From Gammaproteobacteria bacterium UBA7449 (lineage in GTDB: Bacteria > Pseudomonadota > Gammaproteobacteria > Pseudomonadales > Pseudohongiellaceae): a stretch of 15,019 nt of DNA. Below are positions 1 through 6,499 of the stretch, one piece after another. Where the stretch lies: assembly GCA_002477465.1 (NCBI GenBank), contig DLPV01000030.1, positions 1 through 15,019 of the forward strand, given 5' to 3'. A program made the translations under genes and the position numbers. The notes beneath the pieces are model-generated. The model made no database searches. It worked only from the letters and a program-made list of their open reading frames with translations, and had not been told where the DNA came from. The first letter of the stretch is position 1. Each line of letters starts with the position of its first letter.

Positions 1-82
1 TCCCACAATAGGGTAAACTGTCGCCAACGAAATTGAGATGGCGAGTCATTAAAGATCGGCATCAATTAATCAGGAAGTCAGA

Positions 83-868
83 TTGAGTAAAGTACTGGCT
101 ATTGCTAATCAGAAAGGGGGTGTGGGTAAAACCACTACCTCGGTAAACCTGGCGGCATCTCTGAGCGTGACGCGCAAGAAAGTCTTGCTTATTGATATGG
201 ACCCACAGGGAAATACCACCATGGGTTCAGGCGTCAACAAGAACGAACTCGAGCTCTCGATCTATGACTTGCTCACAGGTCAGGCTCAATTCGACGAGGT
301 GGTCATTCGCCCTGAAGAATCAGATTATGACTTGTTGCCTGCCAACGGGGATCTGGTGGCGGCTGAAGTCGAGCTGATTGCCCTGGAAAACCGTGAACTA
401 CGACTCAGGGAAATCGTAGAAGCGAATCGAGAGCGTTACGATTTCATTGTTATCGATTGTCCGCCGTCACTGAATATGTTGACCATCAATTCCCTGGTGG
501 CCGCAGATGGGGTAGTGATTCCCATGCAGTGCGAATACTATGCGCTGGAAGGGTTATCGGCGCTGATGGATACGATTCGAGCGATTCAGGAACGCATCAA
601 TCCAACGCTGAAGATCGAAGGTATTCTGCGGACCATGTACGACCCGCGCAATAAATTGACCAGTGAAGTCAATGGGCAGCTATTCAATTATTTTGGAGAT
701 GCGGTATATCGGACCGTTGTACCGCGCAATGTGCGTCTCGCTGAGGCGCCAAGCTATGGCAAACCGGTAATTAAATATGACCGCCAATCGCGCGGCGCCA
801 TCGCCTATCTGGCCCTGGCGGGAGAACTACTCCGACGCGATGATGAGTCAGCCAGGGCGTTAAACTAA
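83..868 (+). CDS. parA: ParA/Soj chromosome-partitioning ATPase
   Basis: A 261-residue P-loop ATPase of the MinD/ParA family, which works with ParB bound at parS to segregate the replication origin; it binds the nucleoid as an ATP dimer. Seen: deviant Walker A KGGVGKTT at residues 11-18 with signature lysine K11 and catalytic K16; the Walker A' region with D38 and D40 (LLIDMDPQGN); Walker B with D125 (FIVIDCPP); the conserved late block PRNVRLAEAPSYGKPV near 214-229. Length is normal for chromosomal ParA. The start is TTG at 83: no ATG or GTG lies in frame between the stop at 50-52 and this codon, AGGAAG (72-77) sits 5 nt upstream, and MSKVLAIANQKGG matches the family N-terminus. In relatives rsmG lies just upstream, but the 82 bases before parA show no reading frame I can identify as its end. 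Followed after 71 bp by parB. Confidence 0.97.
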   Translation: MSKVLAIANQKGGVGKTTTSVNLAASLSVTRKKVLLIDMDPQGNTTMGSGVNKNELELSIYDLLTGQAQFDEVVIRPEESDYDLLPANGDLVAAEVELIALENRELRLREIVEANRERYDFIVIDCPPSLNMLTINSLVAADGVVIPMQCEYYALEGLSALMDTIRAIQERINPTLKIEGILRTMYDPRNKLTSEVNGQLFNYFGDAVYRTVVPRNVRLAEAPSYGKPVIKYDRQSRGAIAYLALAGELLRRDDESARALN

Positions 869-889
869 AACACAACTTCAGGCCACCAT

Positions 890-909
890 GTTAGTGACAA
901 CTCACTAAC
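890..909 (+). promoter_or_regulatory. Perfect inverted repeat between parA and parB
   Basis: Arms GTTAGTGA (890-897) and TCACTAAC (902-909) are perfect complements around the 4-nt loop CAAC. No T-run follows (CCCC comes next), so it is not an intrinsic terminator. It starts 22 nt after the parA stop and ends 30 nt before parB. It could be an RNA hairpin that tunes parB expression or a DNA operator. It does not resemble the parS consensus, which has a CACGTG core. The dyad is seen; the role is inferred. Confidence 0.45.
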
Positions 910-939
910 CCCCAGGGTCGCCGAGGCTGTACCTGATAT

Positions 940-1851
940 ATGAATGATAAGAAGAAACTTGGCAAAGGTCTTGATGCGCTGCTTTCCACTGGCAGTACGC
1001 AGACTATGGCTAGCCTGCTTGGGCGCAGGCCCAGGGAACCCGACGCAGCCCCGCCTGCTGCTGCTCCGGACAAAGATGGTGATCTAAAGAATATCCCGAT
1101 TGACCTCATTCAACGTGGTAAGTACCAGCCGCGGACGGACATGCATGAGGAGGCTCTGGAAGAACTAGCCGCATCGATAAAGAATCAGGGGGTCATGCAA
1201 CCCATCGTGGTTCGCCCTATCTCCTCCGAAAAGTATGAAATCATCGCCGGTGAGCGCCGCTGGCGCGCCACGCAAATGGCTGGGCTCGATACCATACCCG
1301 CTATCGTAAAACCGGTCGGCGATGAAGCCGCCATCGCCATGTCGCTGATAGAGAATATCCAGCGAGAAAACCTCAACCCCATCGAAGAAGCCATGGCGCT
1401 GAAACGTCTGCAGGACGAGTTTGAGCTGACCCAGCAGGAAGTTGCCGATGCGGTGGGCAAATCCCGTGTCACTGTAACCAATCTGATCAGGTTGATTGGC
1501 CTGCATATTGATGTGCGCCGCATGCTCGAGCACGGCGACCTTGAAATGGGCCATGCCCGGGCCCTGCTGTCCTTGCCAGACGAGCAGCAGACGCAGGTCG
1601 CTCGCACAGTTGCAGGTAAGGGCCTGTCGGTCCGTCAAACCGAAGCGCTGGTTAGGCGTCTCATGGCAGGCAATTCAACGCAGCCGGCCGGCAAGATTCT
1701 TGACCCGGATATCAAAAACCTGGAAGACAACCTTGCGGATAAACTAGGTGCCAAGGTGATGATTCAGCACAGCGCCAAAGGCAAAGGCAAGCTGGTAGTC
1801 AAATACAACAGCCTCGATGAACTTGACGGGATTCTTTCCCACATAAATTAG
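940..1851 (+). CDS. parB: ParB/Spo0J chromosome-partitioning protein
   Basis: A 303-residue ParB, the parS-binding CTPase clamp that loads near the origin and stimulates ParA. Seen: an N-terminal KLGKGLDALL block (residues 6-15), the short motif that contacts ParA in this family; a low-complexity Ala/Pro linker (35-45); the N-terminal CTP-binding domain with the GERRWRA box at 104-110; the ENIQRENLNPIEEA motif (138-151); a helix-turn-helix around 163-184 (LTQQEVADAVGKSRVTVTNL); and a C-terminal dimerisation domain ending KLVVKYNSLDELDGIL. Length is typical. The ATG at 940 has only a weak ribosome-binding site, but the encoded start matches the family, so translation may be partly coupled to parA. 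I found no full parS palindrome by eye in this window; in relatives the sites cluster within some kb of the origin. Confidence 0.97.
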   Translation: MNDKKKLGKGLDALLSTGSTQTMASLLGRRPREPDAAPPAAAPDKDGDLKNIPIDLIQRGKYQPRTDMHEEALEELAASIKNQGVMQPIVVRPISSEKYEIIAGERRWRATQMAGLDTIPAIVKPVGDEAAIAMSLIENIQRENLNPIEEAMALKRLQDEFELTQQEVADAVGKSRVTVTNLIRLIGLHIDVRRMLEHGDLEMGHARALLSLPDEQQTQVARTVAGKGLSVRQTEALVRRLMAGNSTQPAGKILDPDIKNLEDNLADKLGAKVMIQHSAKGKGKLVVKYNSLDELDGILSHIN

Positions 1852-2024
1852 TCACACACAGTGCTTCTGGCAGCGTTTTTTCAGAACCCGAAAGCCCATT
1901 TTATCTGCCCTTTATCTCCCCTTTGTCAGCCCTGTTATTAGCCCCTATCCGGGCCTCTACCTTACCCCCGCACAGGGCCCTAAAACCCCGGTGTTTTAAG
2001 GCGAAAATTGATACTGGGACGTAG
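1852..2024. other. parB-atp intergenic region upstream of the atp promoter
   Basis: This is the first half of a 337-base stretch without a gene between parB and atpI. It holds a T6 run at 1876-1881 preceded only by a 3-bp stem (not a convincing terminator), pyrimidine-rich short repeats (1900-1945), and a small AT-rich dyad, TAAAAC (1981-1986) and GTTTTA (1993-1998). That dyad lies about 70 bp upstream of the predicted atp transcription start. No reading frame with coding character was seen. An upstream control region for the atp operon is the simplest inference. Confidence 0.5.
1900..1945 (+). repeat. Short tandem pyrimidine repeats, 11-bp period
   Basis: Three consecutive 11-bp units, TTTATCTGCCC (1900-1910), TTTATCTCCCC (1911-1921) and TTTGTCAGCCC (1922-1932), are followed by a looser 13-bp unit TGTTATTAGCCCC (1933-1945). 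The period is about one helical turn, so each CCC block faces the same side of the DNA. The nonamer AGCCCCTAT at 1940-1948 recurs at 2042-2050, where it runs into the atp -10 box. This could be a phased protein-binding array or simple pyrimidine drift. Confidence 0.5.
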
Positions 2025-2053
2025 TTGCGATAGCCCATCAAAGCCCCTATAAT
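2025..2053 (+). promoter_or_regulatory. sigma70-type promoter of the atp operon
   Basis: The -35 box TTGCGA (2025-2030; 4 of 6 to TTGACA) and a perfect -10 TATAAT (2048-2053) are separated by an ideal 17-bp spacer. The predicted transcription start is near 2059-2061, giving a leader of about 130 nt before atpI. It is the best promoter match I noticed in the window and lies in the expected place for the ATP synthase operon. Confidence 0.85.
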
Positions 2054-2061
2054 GCGCGTGC

Positions 2062-2082
2062 TTTGAGTCTGGTGGACTCAAA
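2062..2082 (+). promoter_or_regulatory. 5' hairpin of the atp leader RNA
   Basis: Perfect 8-bp arms TTTGAGTC (2062-2069) and GACTCAAA (2075-2082) enclose the loop TGGTG. The hairpin begins within a few nucleotides of the predicted transcription start, so it could cap the 5' end and slow RNase E/RppH-dependent decay. It overlaps by 3 nt a second possible stem, AAAAAG (2080-2085) with CTTTTT (2092-2097), so the two compete at their edges. Function is inferred. Confidence 0.55.
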
Positions 2083-2188
2083 AAGCACTGACTTTTTCGG
2101 GGATTCAGCGTGCTAAGCCCGCTGTCCACACCGAAACGGCAATACCCAAACTGGCGAACCTGAAAGAGAGCTGGCGTCCGTATTAATC

Positions 2189-2581
2189 GTGACTACTATT
2201 AAGGCTCCTTCCATTTCTAGCATTATCGGCGGCCAAATTGGCGCAGTGGTTCTGTTGGCTCTGATCGGTTTCGGTTTATCAGGCATACAGACAGCTCTGT
2301 CTTTAGGACTTGGTGGTCTGATCTGTTTCATTGCCAATACAGTGTTTACGCTGAAAGCCTTCAAGTACCGGGGTGCTTCCGCCACTGAGCAAATAGTAAA
2401 AGAATTCGTCTCGGGAGAGGTTTATAAAATCCTCCTGAGTGGGGTCGGTTTCGCTCTGACCTTTATCTATGTACCAGCTGCGACACCTTTACTGGCGTTG
2501 TTGGGTTACATCGCTGTATATCTGGTCGGAATGGTTAGCACCATGCATGTGGTGAGAACCTATAACCAGGCTGGAATTTGA
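2189..2581 (+). CDS. atpI: ATP synthase protein I (AtpI)
   Basis: A 130-residue hydrophobic protein, first gene of the atp operon. AtpI is a non-stoichiometric membrane protein implicated in c-ring assembly and Mg2+ handling. Seen: four likely membrane segments, about residues 13-33, 36-55, 79-95 and 97-117; a basic loop KAFKYRG between the second and third; and the FVSGEVYKILL block that corresponds to FAFGEAFKVLA in E. coli AtpI. The start is GTG at 2189; the frame is open back to 2117 but contains no better start. The nearest purine-rich stretch (AAGAGAG, 2164-2170) is too distant to be a good ribosome-binding site. Weak initiation fits the low AtpI level expected from its non-stoichiometric role. 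atpB follows after 45 bp. Confidence 0.9.
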   Translation: MTTIKAPSISSIIGGQIGAVVLLALIGFGLSGIQTALSLGLGGLICFIANTVFTLKAFKYRGASATEQIVKEFVSGEVYKILLSGVGFALTFIYVPAATPLLALLGYIAVYLVGMVSTMHVVRTYNQAGI

Positions 2582-2626
2582 GAAAGAACTCACTAATTAG
2601 TTAAGCGAGAGGGAGCAAGTCCTAAA

Positions 2627-3472
2627 ATGGCTTCAGCTGGATACCCGGAAACCCCCCAAACCGCAACAGAATACGTTTCTCATCACCTGACCAATCTCAC
2701 GTTTGGTAAGATCGATGGGCACTGGGCGTTTGCACACTCCCCAGAGGAAGCTGCAGAAATGGGCTTCTGGGCAATTAATGTCGACTCCATGTTGATTTCT
2801 GTGCTTCTGGGTGCGTTGTTTGTTGGCCTCTTCAAATTTGTTATCACTCGCATGACTGTTGAAGCACCAAAGGGCAAGAGCTGGCAAAACGTCATTGAGA
2901 TGATTGTTGAGATAGTGCAAGAGAGCATCAAAAATAGCTTCCACGCCCGCAATGACATGATGGGCCCGCTGGCGCTGACTATTTTCGTCTGGATATTCAT
3001 GATGAATGCGATGGATCTGGTACCGGTGGACTGGATACCGCTGCTGGCGCAAACCGTTATGGGCGATTCTCATGCCTACTTCCGCGCGGTTCCTACAACA
3101 GATCTCAATATCACCCTTGGCTTCGCGGTCAGCGTGTTCTTCCTTATTATCTTTTACAGCATCAAGGTTAAGGGTCTGGGTGGTTTTTTAGGCGAGTTCG
3201 CTTTCCAACCTTTTGGAAAATACGCAATACCCCTGAACTTATTGCTTGAGTTGCCCGGCTTTCTGGCCAAGCCAGTTTCCCTGGCACTGCGACTCTACGG
3301 AAACTTTTTTGCGGGCGAGACCATTTTCCTGGTGATCGCACTGCTCGGATACTGGCAACTGCCCCTGCACTTTGGGTGGGCGGTATTCCACATTTTGGTT
3401 GTGATCTTGCAAGCCTATCTATTCATGATGCTGACGATTGTGTATCTGGATCAGGCCCATACGGACCACTGA
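2627..3472 (+). CDS. atpB: F1Fo ATP synthase subunit a
   Basis: A 281-residue subunit a of the membrane Fo sector, which forms the two half-channels that carry protons to and from the c-ring. Seen: a long polar N-terminus (1-50), then several membrane helices; the signature KPVSLALRLYGNFFAGE at 215-231 with R222, equivalent to the essential E. coli R210, and E231, equivalent to E219; and the last helices with FHILVVILQAYLFMMLT, where H255 and Q262 correspond to E. coli H245 and Q252. Length is close to the E. coli protein (271). The ATG at 2627 is preceded by a purine-rich AGAGGGAG-type site. It lies 45 bp after atpI and 46 bp before atpE, within one transcript. Confidence 0.98.
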   Translation: MASAGYPETPQTATEYVSHHLTNLTFGKIDGHWAFAHSPEEAAEMGFWAINVDSMLISVLLGALFVGLFKFVITRMTVEAPKGKSWQNVIEMIVEIVQESIKNSFHARNDMMGPLALTIFVWIFMMNAMDLVPVDWIPLLAQTVMGDSHAYFRAVPTTDLNITLGFAVSVFFLIIFYSIKVKGLGGFLGEFAFQPFGKYAIPLNLLLELPGFLAKPVSLALRLYGNFFAGETIFLVIALLGYWQLPLHFGWAVFHILVVILQAYLFMMLTIVYLDQAHTDH

Positions 3473-3518
3473 TTTTTAATTAACATTTAACGACTATTTG
3501 TAAAACACGGAGACTCTA

Positions 3519-3761
3519 ATGGAAACAGTACAGGCTTTTACTCTGCTGGCGGCTGCCATCATATTTGGTATCTGCGGAGCCGGCACAGCCGTAGCTTTCG
3601 GTAACCTGGGCGGCAAGCTGATCGAAAGCTCAGCCCGTCAGCCGGAACTTGCGCCGAAGCTGCAAACCCAGTTCTTCCTGGTTGCTGCGTTCGTGGACGT
3701 AATTTCTATCATTGGTGTGGGTATCGCGTTCCTGTTCATCTTCGCCAATCCTTTCATCTAA
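3519..3761 (+). CDS. atpE: F1Fo ATP synthase subunit c
   Basis: An 80-residue hairpin proteolipid that oligomerises into the rotor ring. Seen: two membrane helices (about 7-29 and 52-76) joined by the polar loop ARQPEL (39-44), which contacts gamma and epsilon; and the proton-carrying carboxylate D60 in FVDVIS, equivalent to E. coli D61. Helix 1 has the small-residue face GAGTAVAFGNLGGK; its Gly-rich motif is partly Ala-substituted and N29 sits where Leu or Ile is common. There is no Na+-ring signature (no Glu-Ser/Thr pair), so H+ coupling is likely. GGAG at 3509-3512 precedes ATG 3519. An extended inverted repeat follows just after the stop. Confidence 0.98.
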   Translation: METVQAFTLLAAAIIFGICGAGTAVAFGNLGGKLIESSARQPELAPKLQTQFFLVAAFVDVISIIGVGIAFLFIFANPFI

Positions 3762-3765
3762 GGGA

Positions 3766-3802
3766 AACGACTGATCAGTCCTGTCATGACAGGGCAGTTG
3801 TT
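3766..3802 (+). promoter_or_regulatory. Extended hairpin and twin palindromes between atpE and atpF
   Basis: Two perfect palindromes sit back to back, 12 bp (3769-3780, GACTGATCAGTC) and 14 bp (3780-3793, CCTGTCATGACAGG). As RNA, an outer 8-bp stem AACGACTG (3766-3773) with CAGTTGTT (3795-3802), including one G-U pair, encloses the inner CCTGT/ACAGG stem. It starts 5 nt after the atpE stop and ends 11 nt before the atpF ribosome-binding site (AAGGAG, 3814-3819). There is no T-run, so termination is unlikely. A 3' stabiliser for the atpE segment is inferred. Confidence 0.6.
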
Positions 3803-3826
3803 CACCAAGACTGAAGGAGACGCTTC

Positions 3827-4297
3827 ATGAATCTCAACGCCACTATAATTGGACAAAGCATCGCGTTCGCTTTCTTCGTCTGGTTCTGCATGAAATTTGT
3901 TTGGCCCCCTATTGTGGCCATCTTGGAAGAGCGCGCCAACAAGATCGCTGAGGGTTTGCAAGCAGCAGACCGGGCAGAACAAGACCTTGTTCTGGCCCAG
4001 GAAAGATCGACGGAGCAGATGAAAGAGGCTAAGCAGGAAGCAGCCGCTATTATCGATTCTGCGAATAAGCGGGCCGCTCAGATTGTCGACGAGGCCAGGG
4101 AAAATGCTCGTGAAGAAGGCCAGCGCATTATTGCCGGGGCCAATGCAGAAATTGAGCAGGAGATAAATCGGGCTAAGCAACACCTGCGAGAGCAGGTCGC
4201 TGCACTGGCCGTAGCGGGGGCGGAAAAGATCCTGGAAAAATCCGTGGACCAGGCCGCCAACGAGGAAATGCTCAGCAAGCTCGCTAGCGAACTGTAA
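3827..4297 (+). CDS. atpF: F1Fo ATP synthase subunit b
   Basis: A 156-residue subunit b, the same length as in E. coli. Two copies form the peripheral stalk that holds the alpha3beta3 head against the turning rotor. Seen: a single N-terminal membrane helix (about 5-27, MNLNATIIGQSIAFAFFVWF onward), the hinge KFVWPPIVAILEER, then a long charged Ala/Glu/Lys/Arg-rich coiled coil (about 33-122), and the C-terminal delta-binding region (125-156, including VAGAEKILEKSVD). A strong ribosome-binding site AAGGAG (3814-3819) lies 7 nt before the ATG. atpH follows after 33 bp; I saw no hairpin in that spacer. Confidence 0.97.
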   Translation: MNLNATIIGQSIAFAFFVWFCMKFVWPPIVAILEERANKIAEGLQAADRAEQDLVLAQERSTEQMKEAKQEAAAIIDSANKRAAQIVDEARENAREEGQRIIAGANAEIEQEINRAKQHLREQVAALAVAGAEKILEKSVDQAANEEMLSKLASEL

Positions 4298-4330
4298 TTC
4301 AGATAGCAGGAACCGGATAAGGCAATATAA

Positions 4331-4867
4331 ATGGCCGAACTAACCACAGTGGCACGACCCTATGCCAAGGCAGCGTTTCAGGTAGCACTTAACGATAATG
4401 CCCTGGATGACTGGTCGCGCATGCTCGCGCTGGCGGCAGCCATCTCTCGGCACGACCGTGTGCGATTATTGCTGCAGGCGCCAGCGCTTACTTCGAATAA
4501 GGTAGCCGAGTCTTTTATCGATATCTGTGGCGATGAGTTAAACGACAAAGCCAAGAACTTTGTACACCTACTGGCAGAAAACAAGCGCATCATCCTGTTT
4601 GCGGAAATAGCCAGGAATTATGAAAACCTGAGAGCCCAGCAGGAAAAATCACTCGATGTAGAGGTCATTACTCCCTACGAGATCAGCAGTGCAGTGTCGG
4701 ATCAACTGGCCGCTGCCCTGAAGTCTCGTCTGCAGCGGGAAGTAAAGCTGGCGACCCGCACTGACCAGAGCCTAATAGGTGGTGCTGTGGTCCGAGCCGG
4801 TGACACGGTGATTGACAGTTCTGTGCGCGGCAAATTAGCCAAGTTGACTGAATCAATTAATTCCTGA
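4331..4867 (+). CDS. atpH: F1Fo ATP synthase subunit delta
   Basis: A 178-residue delta (OSCP-type) subunit that joins the b stalk to the top of the alpha3beta3 head. Seen: an N-terminal six-helix bundle starting with TTVARPYAKAAFQVA (5-19), the conserved NDKAKNFVHLLAENKRI stretch (71-87), and the C-terminal signature LIGGAVVRAGDTVIDSSVRGKL (148-169). Length matches E. coli (177). The TGA stop (4865-4867) lies inside the left arm of an 8-bp hairpin that ends 14 nt before atpA, so terminating ribosomes would disrupt that hairpin. Confidence 0.97.
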   Translation: MAELTTVARPYAKAAFQVALNDNALDDWSRMLALAAAISRHDRVRLLLQAPALTSNKVAESFIDICGDELNDKAKNFVHLLAENKRIILFAEIARNYENLRAQQEKSLDVEVITPYEISSAVSDQLAAALKSRLQREVKLATRTDQSLIGGAVVRAGDTVIDSSVRGKLAKLTESINS

Positions 4868-4879
4868 AACGTTCAGGAA
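4861..4879 (+). promoter_or_regulatory. Hairpin spanning the atpH stop, just upstream of atpA
   Basis: Perfect arms TTCCTGAA (4861-4868) and TTCAGGAA (4872-4879) flank the loop ACG. The left arm contains the atpH stop codon. The right arm ends 3 nt before AGGA (4883-4886), the likely atpA ribosome-binding site. This geometry could couple atpA initiation to atpH termination, or protect the downstream atpA segment. Structure is seen; role is inferred. Confidence 0.55.
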
Positions 4880-4893
4880 CAAAGGAAACAAGC

Positions 4894-6438
4894 ATGCAAC
4901 AACTGAACCCATCCGAAATCAGTGAAATTATCAAGCAGCGCATAGAGTCGCTGGATGTCACTGCCCAGGCCAAGAATGAGGGCACAATTGTAAGTGTGTC
5001 TGACGGTATTATCCGCATCAATGGTCTTGCTGATGTGATGTACGGTGAGATGATCGAATTCGAAGGCGGTATTTACGGAATGGCCCTAAACCTCGAGCGT
5101 GACTCTGTTGGCGCGGTGGTGCTGGGTGATTATCTGGGCCTGACAGAGGGTCAGTCCTGTAAGTGCACGGGCCGAATTCTAGAAGTACCGGTAGGCCCAG
5201 AGTTGGAAGGCCGCGTAGTCGACGCGCTGGGTAAGCCCATCGACGGCAAAGGTCCCATCGAATCCAAGATGACCGACGCTGTTGAAAAAGTGGCACCTGG
5301 TGTAATTGCACGCCAATCAGTATCTGAACCTGTGCAGACTGGTCTCAAGTCTATCGACTCGATGACGCCGGTTGGGCGAGGTCAGCGCGAGCTGATTATC
5401 GGAGACCGTGAGGTGGGCAAGACGGCCGTTGCCATCGACACCATCATTAACCAGAAGGGCAAAGGGGTTAAGTGTATTTATGTGGCGGTAGGCCAGAAGG
5501 CTTCTTCAATCGCCAGTGTGGTGACGAAGCTGGAAGAGCATGGTGCGATGGAATACACCACTGTGGTTTCAGCATCCGCATCCGACCCAGCCTCCATGCA
5601 GTTCATTGCGCCATACTCTGGTTGCACCATGGGCGAGTACTACCGCGATCGCGGGCAAGACGCCTTGATCGTTTATGATGATTTGACCAAACAGGCCTGG
5701 GCTTACCGACAGATCTCCCTGTTGCTGCGTAGACCACCAGGTCGAGAAGCCTACCCGGGCGATGTTTTCTACCTACACTCGCGTCTTCTGGAGCGTGCAT
5801 CGCGAGTAAGCGCTGACTACGTAGAAAAATTCACCGGCGGTAAAGTGAAAGGTAAAACTGGGTCCCTGACAGCCTTGCCCATCATTGAGACGCAGGCTGG
5901 TGACGTATCTGCTTTCGTACCAACCAACGTGATTTCAATCACTGATGGTCAGATCTTCCTGGAGACCGATCTGTTCAACTCGGGTATCCGCCCGGCAATG
6001 AACCCCGGTATCTCAGTATCTCGAGTAGGTGGCGCGGCACAGACCAAGATTATTAAGAAGCTGGGCGGCGGTATTCGTATCGCATTGGCTCAGTATCGCG
6101 AGCTGGCCGCTTTTGCCGCCTTTGCATCTGATCTGGATGATGCTACTAGGGCACAGCTGGAACACGGCCAGCGCGTGACTGAGCTCATGAAGCAGAAGCA
6201 GTACGCGCCGCTTTCTATTGCCGAGATGGCCGTATCAATTTACGCGGCAAACGAAGGCTATCTGAAGGACATCGAGCTTAATAAGGTATTGGATTTTGAG
6301 GCGTCACTGTTGAGCTACATGAACAGTGAGCACGGCGACATGCTGGCCAACATCAATGAGACCGGCTATTGGAACGACGACATTGAAGCCAAGTTCAAGT
6401 CCGGCCTAGATAAGTTCAAGCAGACCCAGACCTGGTAA
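4894..6438 (+). CDS. atpA: F1Fo ATP synthase subunit alpha
   Basis: A 514-residue alpha subunit (E. coli 513); three copies alternate with beta in the F1 head and bind non-catalytic nucleotide. Seen: an N-terminal beta-barrel with GTIVSVSDGIIRINGL (30-45); a P-loop at 170-177 reading GDREVGKT, where the usual sequence is GDRQTGKT; the conserved VAVGQKASSIASVV block; ALIVYDDLTKQAWAYRQISLLLRRPPGREAYPGD (about 258-290); and PGISVSRVGGAAQTK with R377, equivalent to the E. coli arginine finger R376 at the catalytic interface. P-loop K176 and T177 are kept, so nucleotide binding is expected. The start and the near-identical length fit the family. atpG follows after 61 bp. Confidence 0.98.
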   Translation: MQQLNPSEISEIIKQRIESLDVTAQAKNEGTIVSVSDGIIRINGLADVMYGEMIEFEGGIYGMALNLERDSVGAVVLGDYLGLTEGQSCKCTGRILEVPVGPELEGRVVDALGKPIDGKGPIESKMTDAVEKVAPGVIARQSVSEPVQTGLKSIDSMTPVGRGQRELIIGDREVGKTAVAIDTIINQKGKGVKCIYVAVGQKASSIASVVTKLEEHGAMEYTTVVSASASDPASMQFIAPYSGCTMGEYYRDRGQDALIVYDDLTKQAWAYRQISLLLRRPPGREAYPGDVFYLHSRLLERASRVSADYVEKFTGGKVKGKTGSLTALPIIETQAGDVSAFVPTNVISITDGQIFLETDLFNSGIRPAMNPGISVSRVGGAAQTKIIKKLGGGIRIALAQYRELAAFAAFASDLDDATRAQLEHGQRVTELMKQKQYAPLSIAEMAVSIYAANEGYLKDIELNKVLDFEASLLSYMNSEHGDMLANINETGYWNDDIEAKFKSGLDKFKQTQTW

Positions 6439-6499
6439 ACCGGGTTTAAAAGAACAAGCGCATATTTATCGTAAGTAAAACGACAGGTAACTTAGACAC

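Noticed and set aside
1165..1638. 157-codon open frame on the minus strand inside parB
   Set aside because: Shadow of parB; no ribosome-binding site of note and no family resemblance.
1864..1881. T6 run after parB as an intrinsic terminator
   Set aside because: Only a 3-bp GCT/AGC stem precedes the T-run, too weak to call.
6436..6448. Dyad TAAAC-CGG-GTTTA over the atpA stop
   Set aside because: Only 5 AT-rich base pairs; too weak to list with the other atp hairpins, though its position is similar.
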